This document shows positions 22,748-31,807 of a DNA stretch of 47,453 nucleotides, one piece after another (positions within the stretch are counted from its first letter, which is position 1; every line of letters starts with the position of its first letter). Under the pieces are notes generated by a model that saw nothing but the letters and a program-made list of their open reading frames with translations, was not told the origin of the DNA and did no database searches. Position numbers and translations under genes: made by a program. The stretch is from Eubacterium sp. UBA3279 (lineage in GTDB: Bacteria; Bacillota; Clostridia; Lachnospirales; Lachnospiraceae): contig DETV01000002.1 in the NCBI GenBank assembly GCA_002361775.1, positions 1-47,453 of the forward strand. Reading direction: 5' to 3'.

Positions 22748-23458
22748 TTAAGCGAGGCCAAGACGTTTAAATACTTCGTTATAAGCCTCTTCTACATTAC
22801 CCATATCTCTTCTGAAACGGTCTTTATCCAGTTTTTCGTTGGTATTTACATCCCACAGTCTGCAGGTATCCGGAGAAATCTCGTCAGCCAGGATGATTGT
22901 TCCATCTGCCAGTTTACCAAACTCAATCTTGAAATCGATGAGTTTCATACCTGCGTTCAGGAAATACTCTTTCAAAAATTCATTGATTTTTCTTGTATAT
23001 GATTTAATGGTATCAATTTCTTCCTGTGTAGCCAGTCCCAATGCAAGAGCATAGTCATCATTAATAAAAGGATCACCCAGGTCATCGTTTTTATAGCTAA
23101 ACTCCAGAATCGGGCAAAGAAGTTCTTTTCCTTCTTCTACTCCCATTCTCTTAGAGAAGCTTCCTGCTGCCACGTTGCGCACAATAACTTCCAGAGGAAC
23201 GATATCTACTTTCTTAACGGCTGTCTCACGATCAGACAGTTCCTCTACCAGATGAGTGGGAACTCCTGCTTTTTCAAGCTGTTTGAATACATAGTTGGTC
23301 ATACGGTTGTTGATAACGCCTTTTCCGGTAATTGTACCTTTCTTTTCTCCATTGAAAGCAGTTGCATCATCTTTGTAATCTACGATTACTACGCCTTCTA
23401 CATCTGTGCTAAAAACTTTTTTTGCTTTTCCTTCATACAGCTGTTCTAATTTTTTCAT
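22748..23458 (-). CDS. purC: phosphoribosylaminoimidazole-succinocarboxamide synthase
   Basis: A 236-residue SAICAR synthetase, joining CAIR and aspartate in purine synthesis; its product goes to PurB next door. EQLYEGKAKKVFSTD at the start, the DYKDDATAFNG loop, VPLEVIVRN.AAGS and LADEISPDTCRLWD are hallmark segments. Start ATG 23458 was chosen over a frame starting at 23545 because AAAGGTG precedes it and the family begins here. Its promoter lies at 23528-23556 with a strong hairpin in the leader. The rest of the purine pathway apart from purA and purB is not in this window. Confidence 0.95.
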   Translation of the reverse strand: MKKLEQLYEGKAKKVFSTDVEGVVIVDYKDDATAFNGEKKGTITGKGVINNRMTNYVFKQLEKAGVPTHLVEELSDRETAVKKVDIVPLEVIVRNVAAGSFSKRMGVEEGKELLCPILEFSYKNDDLGDPFINDDYALALGLATQEEIDTIKSYTRKINEFLKEYFLNAGMKLIDFKIEFGKLADGTIILADEISPDTCRLWDVNTNEKLDKDRFRRDMGNVEEAYNEVFKRLGLA

Positions 23459-23494
23459 GATCTTGACACCTTTCTTCTTTTGATTAGAATGTTC

Positions 23495-23525
23495 AATAGC
23501 CTTCCGGTTTATCCGGAAGGCTATT
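23495..23525 (-). promoter_or_regulatory. perfect hairpin in the purC leader
   Basis: AATAGCCTTCCGG and CCGGAAGGCTATT, 13-bp arms with a 5-nt loop, close to the predicted 5' end of the purC message. It has no T-tract, so it is a poor terminator for the ABC operon upstream; it may stabilise the message. Confidence 0.55.
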
Positions 23526-23527
23526 TC

Positions 23528-23556
23528 ATTATATAATACCTGCATAGGAAACGCAA
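23528..23556 (-). promoter_or_regulatory. purC promoter
   Basis: TTGCGT (23551-23556), exactly 17 bp, TATAAT (23528-23533) on the minus strand. Transcription would start near 23521. Confidence 0.65.
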
Positions 23557-23558
23557 GA

Positions 23559-24323
23559 TTAGTTCTGATGAAATTTCCCTAAAAATTCCTTCATTCTTGT
23601 ATGCTCTGCACGAAAGACCTCTTCCGGAGTTCCTTCCAAAGCAACCACTCCCTTTTCCATGAAAATAACCCGGTCAGAAATACTTCTCGCAAATTCCATT
23701 TCATGAGTTACGATCACCATAGTGATATCCAGATCTGCCAGAGAGCGGATCACTTTTAAAACCTCTCCCGTAAGTTCCGGATCCAGCGCCGAAGTAGGTT
23801 CATCAAAAAATAATATTTTGGGATTAAGAGCCAGCGCCCGGGCAATTGCCACTCTCTGGCACTGTCCTCCTGACAACTGATAAGGATAAGCATTTTCCTT
23901 ATCTTCCAGGCCCATTTTTTTCAGAAGTTCTCTCGCCTCTTTGTATACTTCTTCCTTCTCTCTTTTCTGTACTTTTAAAGGAGCATCTGTAATATTTTTC
24001 ATAACAGAGTAGTGAGGAAACAGATTAAAATTCTGGAATACCAGTCCAAAACAGGACTGGATTTCTTTCAATTCCTTTTTCCCCGGTACACTGTATTTTC
24101 CCCCGTCTACCCATGCAGTTTTCCTTCCCATATAGGAAATTTCTCCCTCATCAATGGTCTCCAGCATGGCTGCACAGCGCAGCAGTGTGGATTTTCCCGA
24201 ACCGGACGGTCCGATGATGGATACGATCTCTCCCTCCTGAACCTGCAGAGAAATATCATGAAGTATTTCCACACCGTTAAATGATTTTCTGATATGATCC
24301 ATTTTCAAAAGATTCATTTCCAT
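23559..24323 (-). CDS. polar amino-acid ABC transporter ATP-binding protein
   Basis: A 254-residue ATPase of the GlnQ/ArtP type. Walker A GPSGSGKST (residues about 38-46), signature LSGGQCQRVAIARAL, Walker B ILFFDEPTSALD and the THEMEFARSISDRVIFM H-loop region are complete. It powers the permease encoded four bases upstream. With the permease and the lipoprotein it forms a three-gene importer for an amino acid; the substrate is not evident. It is the last gene of the operon and no clear terminator follows before the purC promoter. Confidence 0.92.
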   Translation of the reverse strand: MEMNLLKMDHIRKSFNGVEILHDISLQVQEGEIVSIIGPSGSGKSTLLRCAAMLETIDEGEISYMGRKTAWVDGGKYSVPGKKELKEIQSCFGLVFQNFNLFPHYSVMKNITDAPLKVQKREKEEVYKEARELLKKMGLEDKENAYPYQLSGGQCQRVAIARALALNPKILFFDEPTSALDPELTGEVLKVIRSLADLDITMVIVTHEMEFARSISDRVIFMEKGVVALEGTPEEVFRAEHTRMKEFLGKFHQN

Positions 24324-24327
24324 CCTC

Positions 24328-24975
24328 CTACCGATAGTAATTCATTTTTTTCTCAAACATTTCCATCACCCATGCAACCACGAAATTAAATATGTAGTAG
24401 AATACCCCGGCAATGAAAAATGGCATTACTGTGGTTTGTGCTGCTGCAATCTGTTTTGCCACTGCAAACATTTCAATATATGATACGGAATACACCAAAG
24501 AGGTATCCTTTACCAGTGTAATAACTTCATTGGTTACAGAGGGAAGTACATTTTTTATCATCTGCGGCAACACCACCCGGAAAAACGTCTGTACTTTACT
24601 GTATCCCAAAAGCTGTGCCGCTTCATACTGTCCGACGGGAATTGCTTCAATTCCGGAACGATAGATTTCCGCAAAATATGCCGCATAGTTCAGAGAACAT
24701 CCCAGAATAATCGCCGTAAATTTGTAACCGCCAATATTCATCTTCCAGAGATAAAACGGCGCAAAATACCAGATTAAAAGCTGAAGCATCAGAGGGGTTC
24801 CCCTCATGATAGAAATGTAAATCCGAACCAGCCAGCTTATCGGCTTAAAACGACAGATTCTTCCAAAATAAACAACCAGCCCCAAAGGCAATGAAAATAC
24901 CAGCGTCAGAGTAAAAATCAGAAATGTCTGACCAAACCCTTTCCCCAATTGCTCCAACATTACTTCAAAACTCAT
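24328..24975 (-). CDS. polar amino-acid ABC transporter permease
   Basis: A 215-residue HisM/GlnP-type permease with about five helices. The start region GFGQTFLIFTLTLVFSLPLGLVVYFGR, the YISIMRGTPLMLQLLIWYF segment and the EAA loop (YEAAQLLGYSKVQTFFRVVLPQM) are typical. Only one permease is present, so the pore is presumably a homodimer. The start is ATG 24975, following GGAGGGTG; an upstream in-frame codon at 25008 has no ribosome site. An intercistronic hairpin lies between it and the binding-protein gene. Confidence 0.92.
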   Translation of the reverse strand: MSFEVMLEQLGKGFGQTFLIFTLTLVFSLPLGLVVYFGRICRFKPISWLVRIYISIMRGTPLMLQLLIWYFAPFYLWKMNIGGYKFTAIILGCSLNYAAYFAEIYRSGIEAIPVGQYEAAQLLGYSKVQTFFRVVLPQMIKNVLPSVTNEVITLVKDTSLVYSVSYIEMFAVAKQIAAAQTTVMPFFIAGVFYYIFNFVVAWVMEMFEKKMNYYR

Positions 24976-24988
24976 GCACACCCTCCAC

Positions 24989-25023
24989 ACACAGGAAAGG
25001 GCTGCCACATAAACATCCTGTGT
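24989..25023 (-). promoter_or_regulatory. intercistronic hairpin between binding protein and permease
   Basis: ACACAGGA and TCCTGTGT pair perfectly on the minus strand, just before the permease ribosome site. Such structures often protect the 3' end of the binding-protein message so that it is made in excess. Confidence 0.45.
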
Positions 25024-25069
25024 TTCCTGCGACAGTCCTCCGTTTTTTTACTATTCTACTTAATGCACA

Positions 25070-25942
25070 TCACTGTGCCGGTTTTAACGTTACCATATCG
25101 GCAATCTCATACTTTTCTGCCAGTTCATTCACCGTTCCATCATCTGTTAATTTCTGAAGATCTGCATTTACCGTATCACAAAGTTCCTGATTACCTTTCT
25201 TGAATCCGATGGCATACTGTTCTTTGTTCAAAGTCTCTTCCAACATCACAAATCCTTCGCCTCTGGATTTAAGCTGGTACTGCGCCACGCCGATGTCAAT
25301 TGCCAGAGCATCCAAAGCTCCTGCCTGCAGCTCAGTAAATGCGGTATTGTAATCTGCAAATTCATTTAAAGCGGCAAAAGTATCTGCCAGAGCTTTCTGT
25401 CCCTCCTCGCTTTGCAGTACGTCCAGAGCGGCTGATGCAGCCTGTACGCCTACTGTTTTTCCTGCCAGGTCTGTCAGCTTTTCAATTCCTGCATTTTCCG
25501 CTACTACAATAACCTGACTGTTATCTACATAAGGAACTGAAAAGGTATATTCTTCTTCTCTTCCGTTCATGGTAAATCCATTCCAGATGCAGTCAATAGA
25601 ACCGGAATTTAATTCCATATCTTTAGAATCCCAGTTGATCGGTTTTTTTACCAGCTCCCAGCCTTCCAGCTTACATACAGCTTCTGCCAGTTCCAGATCA
25701 AATCCGGTATATTCTCCATTTTCATCCATATATCCATACGGTGGATATTCTGCATCAAATCCTACTGTAAAGGTGGTTTTTTCTTCAGAAGTCTCTCCAG
25801 ACTCACTGCTTGCTTCTTCTTCCTGACTTTCCTTCTTTGTTTCTGCCGGAGCATCCGCCGCGCTGTCCTTACTTCCACATCCTGAAAACAGACTCATCAC
25901 CATACCTGCTGCAACCAAAACACTTATTACTTTCCTTTTCAT
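25070..25942 (-). CDS. polar amino-acid ABC transporter substrate-binding lipoprotein
   Basis: A 290-residue SBP family 3 protein. The signal peptide MKRKVISVLVAAGMVMSLFSGC ends in a lipobox with the lipidated cysteine at residue 22, followed by an acidic, Ser/Glu-rich linker to about residue 52. The binding domain begins TFTVGFDAEYPPYGYMDENGEYTGFDLELAEAV and has the GKTVGVQAASAALDVLQ hinge region. It would sit outside the membrane and deliver an amino acid to the permease. Good AAGGAG site; a strong promoter lies at 25976-26004. Confidence 0.93.
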   Translation of the reverse strand: MKRKVISVLVAAGMVMSLFSGCGSKDSAADAPAETKKESQEEEASSESGETSEEKTTFTVGFDAEYPPYGYMDENGEYTGFDLELAEAVCKLEGWELVKKPINWDSKDMELNSGSIDCIWNGFTMNGREEEYTFSVPYVDNSQVIVVAENAGIEKLTDLAGKTVGVQAASAALDVLQSEEGQKALADTFAALNEFADYNTAFTELQAGALDALAIDIGVAQYQLKSRGEGFVMLEETLNKEQYAIGFKKGNQELCDTVNADLQKLTDDGTVNELAEKYEIADMVTLKPAQ

Positions 25943-25975
25943 AATCCTTAACTCCTTGTCGTTCGTTGTGCTACT

Positions 25976-26004
25976 ACTCTACCATAATAAAGTGATTATG
26001 TCAA
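25976..26004 (-). promoter_or_regulatory. promoter of the amino-acid ABC operon
   Basis: A consensus -35 TTGACA (25999-26004), 17 bp, and TAGAGT (25976-25981) on the minus strand. Confidence 0.7.
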
Positions 26005-26055
26005 GAACATATCATGTCTTTTAATACAAAAAACAGGGAGCTGTCTGTATCACCT

Positions 26056-26913
26056 TTAATATCCCGTACTCCGGTGATATTCTTTGGTCATTCTTTGCAG
26101 CATTTCATCCAGCATTTTGTGGTATTCTTCCAAATGTCCCTGTCTTTTCTCTGCAAGGGCATTCACGTATTCCTGACCATCCCGGGTCTCATAAATCTCA
26201 CCGGCAGTTTTCTGGATCTCTTCCAGTATCTCCTTACGTCTGTCTCCTTCCACACCTAATTCCACCGCTTTTTTCTCAAAAGCTTCTTCTCCCTGCTCCA
26301 TGTAAACAGCATAAAGATAACTTTTGATGGATCCCATGGTTCTCAGATGTTCGTAAGCTTTCTCAAAACAACTGATGGCTTCCTCCATCTGAAACAGTCT
26401 GGCATAGGCGCATCCCATATTGTGATAGATGCCCCCTGTAAACTGTCCTCCCAACTGATCCTGTTCACTTGTTTTTTTCTCCTGTTTTTCAAAAAGAGCC
26501 TTCTGATACACTTTAATGGCATTTACATACTTACCATGCTCCATCAGATAATCTCCTTTTAATTTCTGGCGAAGCACTTCCGGCTCCTGAGCCAGTTTCT
26601 GGATCTGCTGATTTAAACGGCGAAACTCTTCCAGTGAAAGGTAATTGATTTCTTTGAAAATCGGAAGGATAAAATCTCCCACTTTCAGATTATCATCCAA
26701 CAGACTGTATAACTTCTGAGCCAGTTTTTTTAATCCCAATTCATCCCGGATCCAAAAGCAAAGCTCTTCATTGATGATCGTAGAATCCAACAGATAAATA
26801 TTGTGATACAGATAAAAACACAATTCCTCAATGGAATAGATATTTGTACTGATATTTTCAATGTAATAGGGCAGTTTCGCCCGTCTTACCTGACATAAAA
26901 TATAACCGCTCAT
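26056..26913 (-). CDS. TPR-containing protein of the DUF5716/DUF5717 operon
   Basis: A 285-residue, nearly all-helical cytoplasmic protein. The N-terminal part (YYIENISTNIYSIEELCFYLYHNIYLLD) is a recurrent module that I recall from Lachnospiraceae hypotheticals. Residues about 125-200 hold two TPR units; the second, GGIYHNMGCAYARLFQMEEA, has the expected Gly/Ala and aromatic positions. No enzyme motif or membrane segment is visible. It is the last gene of a three-gene operon, 12 nt after the Hsp70-like gene, with GGAGGGG before its ATG. A role as adaptor or co-chaperone for the Hsp70-like protein is inference from the TPR and the linkage. Confidence 0.75.
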   Translation of the reverse strand: MSGYILCQVRRAKLPYYIENISTNIYSIEELCFYLYHNIYLLDSTIINEELCFWIRDELGLKKLAQKLYSLLDDNLKVGDFILPIFKEINYLSLEEFRRLNQQIQKLAQEPEVLRQKLKGDYLMEHGKYVNAIKVYQKALFEKQEKKTSEQDQLGGQFTGGIYHNMGCAYARLFQMEEAISCFEKAYEHLRTMGSIKSYLYAVYMEQGEEAFEKKAVELGVEGDRRKEILEEIQKTAGEIYETRDGQEYVNALAEKRQGHLEEYHKMLDEMLQRMTKEYHRSTGY

Positions 26914-26924
26914 TCTGCCCCTCC

Positions 26925-28172
26925 TTATCCTTTCATCATCTCATGCCATACAAGACCGGAACTGGGATACATTTCCCCAAATCCCATGTCTTCCACATCA
27001 ATTCTGCATCGGTCTGCCGCTTCAAATTCCAGATGCAGATGCAGTCTGGTTGCCTTCGGCGGCCTCTGGGGAAGATTCGGCAGAGACATACTATATCTGT
27101 CTTTCCTGGTATTTTCCATATCTGTCACCACAAAAGTCAGTTCTCTGGTATCATCCAGCAAAATTTCACAGTCACCCACAGCTTCGTACCAGTTCACTCC
27201 TGCACTGATCAGCGAATGGTATGCCGGTGTTCCAAACACCATCATTTCCATTCCCACATTCATACGGATCAGATCGCTTCCCGTATACAGATAGCCTTTC
27301 AGATTCCTCTCTTCCACCTTTTCTTTCGCTCCGTAGCAGGCGCCCTTGGCAAAAAGATTATTTCCATAAAATACGTGTCTTTGATGACGGCACAAAAGGG
27401 GAACAGACCTGCCGGCCCACTCTTTGTCAAACCCGTCACCCACCAGGAAAATACTGGAAAACACTTCGTTTCCCAGTGATTCCTGTATCAGTTCATAAAA
27501 ATCAAAATCTCTTTCCACCGGATCTGTATGAAGAGCTGCTGTTTTCCCTTTTTTCACCTGAACCTGTACAGGCTTCGTCTTTCTGTCCATTTCCAGACTG
27601 GCATAACTTACCTGATCCCGATCAAAGGTAAATAATCCCACTTTCCGGCTCCAAATCTCTGCTTTCTGATACAGGGTATGATAATAAAAACTTTCTTCAT
27701 AGTTTTGCAGGAAACATCTGTTTCTGGCAAATCCCATATGCCAGCAGGCGTCCCGTACATTTTCCACCATTTCTCTGGTAAGATGGGGAGTGGTGATCAT
27801 CAGACCGCTGATACTTTTAACCGGATCCGGCACTCCCAGAATGCGTAAGGCATTTGCAATAAACATTCCAAGAAGTTCCCCTGCTTTTCGTTCTTCTCCG
27901 TCCACCAGCACCGTCTTTTGCCGGGAACAGATTTCATACAGATTATCCAGATAAATTTCCTCCTGCTGACTGACAAAGTATTCCACTTCCAATCCAAAAT
28001 GCCACTCTTCTTCTCCAGGCTTCTTACTCAGGCAATTGGGAAATGTATACTGTCCGGTTCCCACTTTCATAGGCAGAGATACCGGTTCACCGGCACGTCT
28101 GTCGTAATAACATAACTGTGAGACTTTTTCTCCCAGATCGAATCCTACAATAATATTTCTGACTTCATTCAT
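26925..28172 (-). CDS. divergent Hsp70-like protein (DUF5716 family)
   Basis: A 415-residue protein in which the actin/Hsp70 fold can be followed. Residues 8-20 (IVGFDLGEKVSQL) match phosphate-1; 124-165 (LMITTPHLTREMVENVRDAC, then FLQNYEESFYYHT) parallels ITVPAYF...RIINEPTAAA; 179-193 (GLFTFDRDQVSYASL) is phosphate-2 without its glycines; 241-247 (IFLVGDG) and 268-281 (FYGNNLFAKGACYG) match the adenosine motif and the NPDEAVAYGA helix. Residues 355-400 resemble the end of the substrate-binding beta domain, and no helical lid follows. The T of DLGTT and the GGG loop are lost, so hydrolysis may be weak or absent. It lies between the solenoid and TPR genes. Confidence 0.75.
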   Translation of the reverse strand: MNEVRNIIVGFDLGEKVSQLCYYDRRAGEPVSLPMKVGTGQYTFPNCLSKKPGEEEWHFGLEVEYFVSQQEEIYLDNLYEICSRQKTVLVDGEERKAGELLGMFIANALRILGVPDPVKSISGLMITTPHLTREMVENVRDACWHMGFARNRCFLQNYEESFYYHTLYQKAEIWSRKVGLFTFDRDQVSYASLEMDRKTKPVQVQVKKGKTAALHTDPVERDFDFYELIQESLGNEVFSSIFLVGDGFDKEWAGRSVPLLCRHQRHVFYGNNLFAKGACYGAKEKVEERNLKGYLYTGSDLIRMNVGMEMMVFGTPAYHSLISAGVNWYEAVGDCEILLDDTRELTFVVTDMENTRKDRYSMSLPNLPQRPPKATRLHLHLEFEAADRCRIDVEDMGFGEMYPSSGLVWHEMMKG

Positions 28173-28201
28173 TTTATTGCCTCCACCTGTGTAATTACCT
28201 G

Positions 28202-31200
28202 TTAATCAATTAAAGGAAACATTTTTTCTGCCAGACATTCTCTGTACAGATACTGTTCCATAGCTTTCTCTAAAGGAAGTTCCTGCCCCAGAATTCTTCC
28301 TGCCAGCATCTGGTTCAGTAACTGATATTTGGAATTGCCTTCCTGAAAACAGTCTTCCATTTTTAATGTTTTCTCTTCTGTCTGCCAGCTTTCTTTTCCG
28401 TCATCCACTGTGAGATAATAACTCAGAGTTTCTCCGTAGAATAACAAAAATTCTTTTACAAAAATACCCTGATACATATTTTTCACAGGTTCGCTTTTAT
28501 ATACAGCTTCTTCCTGGTCTTTTCTCATACAATAGTGAATCATCACCCTGGCGTTAGCAGGAAAATGTTCTTCTACAAATTGTTTATCATCCAACTGATA
28601 CGGCTTTGTATAACAGGAGGACAGCTTTCTGAAAAAGGCAAATCGCAGTCCGTTTTCACTGCATTCTTCTAATATTCTTCGAATCAACAAAGACTGTTTT
28701 TCAGAAGGCTTTTCCAGTTCGGAGTAATATTTCAATAAGGAAAGGCGACATATTCTATCCATTTCCCATTCCCTCTCACAACAAAACTCAAGACACTGGA
28801 AAATATACCCGTCCACAGACTTTTCTCCCAGGAAATAATCATAGGCACAAAATGACAGGTATGCCAGAATAACCTGCTGCTTTCCTTTTTGCTGAATATA
28901 GCTTTTCAGTATTTCATGGCCTTTCTCCAGATATACCCTGCCAAACATGGATAAAAGTAAAATTTCCTCCTCCAGCGCATATGTATCTAACTGGAATCCT
29001 TTCATCCTTTCCCATAAAAGAACCATCTGTTTTACCGGTCCCATAAGATTATCACTGAGATAAGAAAGGATAATATCATCATATTTTCCTTTTTCGAAAA
29101 CATAAAGACACAGATAAACCAGTTCCTCATTTTCCACAAATTCTGTGCGAAGGATCATACGGCTGGCCAACAATACCAGACTTTCTGTGCGGATTCCCTC
29201 AAAACCATACTGACTGACAATGGTAAATGCCCGTTCATACATTCCTTTTTCAATCAATATTTCTGCCAGCAATACCTTATCTACTCTGGCAAAAGTAAGA
29301 TAATCCATTTCTCTTAAATAGCTGTCAAGCGTATCGTCTCCCGCATGTTCCGCATAATACTCCAAAATCTTCCTGCAGATTTTATGTCGGTACGCTTCGG
29401 TAAATACTCTGTCCTGAACCACATGCTGATAACATCCCAGATTTCTTACTTTTACTTCCATTTTACTGGTATCGTCTCCACACACATGGAGTAACAGGCC
29501 CGGTTCCGCCACATCGAGAGCCACGCACTGTTTCACATATTCTTTATCTTCCACCAATTTCTGCAGATTGTAATCTACCGTTACCGCATATCTTCTTCTC
29601 TTTTCATCTTCAAAGATAATCTGCGCCTGGGGAGTATACAGGTAAATATATGCAGCTCCTTCATTGCAGGGATATACTTCTTCCTGCTCCATCTCTCCAT
29701 GCCGCACGATCACATTACGGATTTTCGGATCATCGCAGTAAATCCGATAAGCAAAAATAACCTTTGCCATATGATTTCCCATGGACACACTGGTGATTTT
29801 ATCAATACATTCCTGATAAATCGCGGCGTAATCTTCGCTGATTTTCCCCTTTTCCAGAGATTCCAGGGCAAACTGCTCCATTGCTTTCCGGTAATTAAGA
29901 TATGTGGCCTTATCCACTTCTTTATTCCGTATTACATTTGCATAGACAGATGCCCGCTTTTTACTGCTAAGAGTATTGTTATATACAAAATACATCCGGA
30001 TCACCTGAGGCAATACACTCTGATAGCCTTCCGGCATAGTCTCTATATAATACTCATACAGTCTGGTAATCCGTATATCTTCTTCCACAGCCAGCGCATA
30101 CCAACGGAAATATTCCTTTTTTCTCGGCTGACCTTTCATGATATATTTACAGATACTGTCCACCAGATTTTTTCCCGGATGAGTTTCATAGCACTGCACC
30201 AGCAGTCGGTAAATACTTTTCTGGAAACTTTTCACATACTCTGATAAATGCCCGATACGCAATGTCAGTTCTTCTGTAAGACAACTGTTTTTAGCTCCAT
30301 AAGAAAGTACCTGCACCATAAAAGGAGATAACTTTTTGAGATAACTTTCTTCCTGAGAAATTTTTTCGTATGCATCCAGGTAAAGAAACGGACTGGTACA
30401 ACCCAGGCGATAAATCTCCTCCATCATGTATAACTGTCTTGCTGTGGAATTTCGATATTCTTCCTCTGTTTTCAAAAGAACATCCAACAAAATCCTGCTT
30501 CCCGGATTCATCCGGTACAAATTGGCAATTCTGTCAGAGGCCTGCTGCTTTTGTTCCTCGGTAGCCACCCCAATGCGAACTGCCAACGCCAGATAAACTC
30601 CTTCCTCTTCCATCTGCTCCTGAGAAAATTCCATCTCTCTAAGCGGCCAGAGTGCAGACATGGCTTTTGGAATATCTCCCGTCTCATACTGTACAAAAGC
30701 TTCCATCAACTGCTGTTTCGGGAAATAACATCCCATATTTTTTAATTCTTCCAGTTCATGAAGCGTCTCCTCTTTCCATTCTTCTCCTGTGATTTTTTTC
30801 AGCCGGTACTGCTCATAAAGTTTTCCCATATTTATTTGAGATTTTCTCTCAAATTTTCTTGTGGTCAGACAGTACTCCCCCTTGCCGGAGGCTGTCACTT
30901 CATAAATCAGGGTGCCATACACTGTTTTTATCCATATCTGACCATATTTTTTTCCCTGACCTAACTGATTTTTTTTCACAAGATATTCCAGATTATATAC
31001 GCTTCCTATAAAATCCTCTGAAGTAATAACCTTTTTTTCCACCTGAAGAAAATCTCCCCGTACTTCCACCTCCATACAGGTATAGCCCCAGGTATTTTTA
31101 TATAAATATACAGAATCTTTCAGGGTACTGTCTATCCGCCCCATATCCTTCTCTTCTCTATCCAGATGGATATGCACCGGTTCTTTTTTTCCTGCCCCAA

Positions 31201-31747
31201 TTAAAAATTCTTCCATATGCTGATAAGTTACCGGATTCTGAGACATTCCCTTATACAGGGTCTGATATTTTCTGTCAGTACCCTGAAGGATTTCCATAAA
31301 CCGATCACTGGTATACAGCCGAAAAGCTTCCCGATAATCTTTCTGAGCTAAAGTGACAAACTCATCCAAAGTTCGGATTTCTCCCTGCGATGTGGTGATC
31401 TGATCATCCGCCACCTCTGCATGGATGGAAACCTGATATTCGCCCAGATTGCTGTTGATGGTAATCACAGCCTCAATCCTGTCCCCTGCGGTCAGCCCCT
31501 TCACATCTACACCGTAGGGAATACTTACCATAGTTCCTGAAAACTTTTCTTTTGCCAGCAAAACACGGCGGCTGGAAGACATAACCATCCCCTTGATTCT
31601 TCGATTGTCTTCTGCCCCGATAAATAATTCTCCCCGATAATTCTCCCCTGTCTTTGTCCTGACAGTGATGTCTGTATCTGAGAGAACCAGTTTAGGTACT
31701 TCATATTCAAATCTTCCGTTTATTAACTGTTCCATTCTTCTCTTCAA
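28202..31747 (-). CDS. giant beta-sandwich plus alpha-solenoid protein (DUF5717 family)
   Basis: A 1181-residue protein recognised as DUF5717, unknown function. Residues about 10-115 form a beta-sandwich (alternating strands such as YRGELFIGAEDNRRIKGMV and GDRIEAVITINSNLGEYQVSIHAEV). Another beta-rich region spans about 195-310, and from about 315 onward the protein is mostly helical repeats of solenoid type, interrupted by a beta domain near 655-790. No catalytic motif, signal peptide or membrane helix is visible. The start is taken as TTG 31747, with AGGTG six bases upstream; ATG 31735 is the alternative. First gene of the operon, preceded by a palindrome-bearing promoter. Scaffold or client-handling role is inference. 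Confidence 0.8.
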   Translation of the reverse strand: MKRRMEQLINGRFEYEVPKLVLSDTDITVRTKTGENYRGELFIGAEDNRRIKGMVMSSSRRVLLAKEKFSGTMVSIPYGVDVKGLTAGDRIEAVITINSNLGEYQVSIHAEVADDQITTSQGEIRTLDEFVTLAQKDYREAFRLYTSDRFMEILQGTDRKYQTLYKGMSQNPVTYQHMEEFLIGAGKKEPVHIHLDREEKDMGRIDSTLKDSVYLYKNTWGYTCMEVEVRGDFLQVEKKVITSEDFIGSVYNLEYLVKKNQLGQGKKYGQIWIKTVYGTLIYEVTASGKGEYCLTTRKFERKSQINMGKLYEQYRLKKITGEEWKEETLHELEELKNMGCYFPKQQLMEAFVQYETGDIPKAMSALWPLREMEFSQEQMEEEGVYLALAVRIGVATEEQKQQASDRIANLYRMNPGSRILLDVLLKTEEEYRNSTARQLYMMEEIYRLGCTSPFLYLDAYEKISQEESYLKKLSPFMVQVLSYGAKNSCLTEELTLRIGHLSEYVKSFQKSIYRLLVQCYETHPGKNLVDSICKYIMKGQPRKKEYFRWYALAVEEDIRITRLYEYYIETMPEGYQSVLPQVIRMYFVYNNTLSSKKRASVYANVIRNKEVDKATYLNYRKAMEQFALESLEKGKISEDYAAIYQECIDKITSVSMGNHMAKVIFAYRIYCDDPKIRNVIVRHGEMEQEEVYPCNEGAAYIYLYTPQAQIIFEDEKRRRYAVTVDYNLQKLVEDKEYVKQCVALDVAEPGLLLHVCGDDTSKMEVKVRNLGCYQHVVQDRVFTEAYRHKICRKILEYYAEHAGDDTLDSYLREMDYLTFARVDKVLLAEILIEKGMYERAFTIVSQYGFEGIRTESLVLLASRMILRTEFVENEELVYLCLYVFEKGKYDDIILSYLSDNLMGPVKQMVLLWERMKGFQLDTYALEEEILLLSMFGRVYLEKGHEILKSYIQQKGKQQVILAYLSFCAYDYFLGEKSVDGYIFQCLEFCCEREWEMDRICRLSLLKYYSELEKPSEKQSLLIRRILEECSENGLRFAFFRKLSSCYTKPYQLDDKQFVEEHFPANARVMIHYCMRKDQEEAVYKSEPVKNMYQGIFVKEFLLFYGETLSYYLTVDDGKESWQTEEKTLKMEDCFQEGNSKYQLLNQMLAGRILGQELPLEKAMEQYLYRECLAEKMFPLID

Positions 31748-31807
31748 AGTATCACCTGCACTTATGTTTTCTCATCGTCACTTATTTCTGATAGTATCAT
31801 AAAAATC

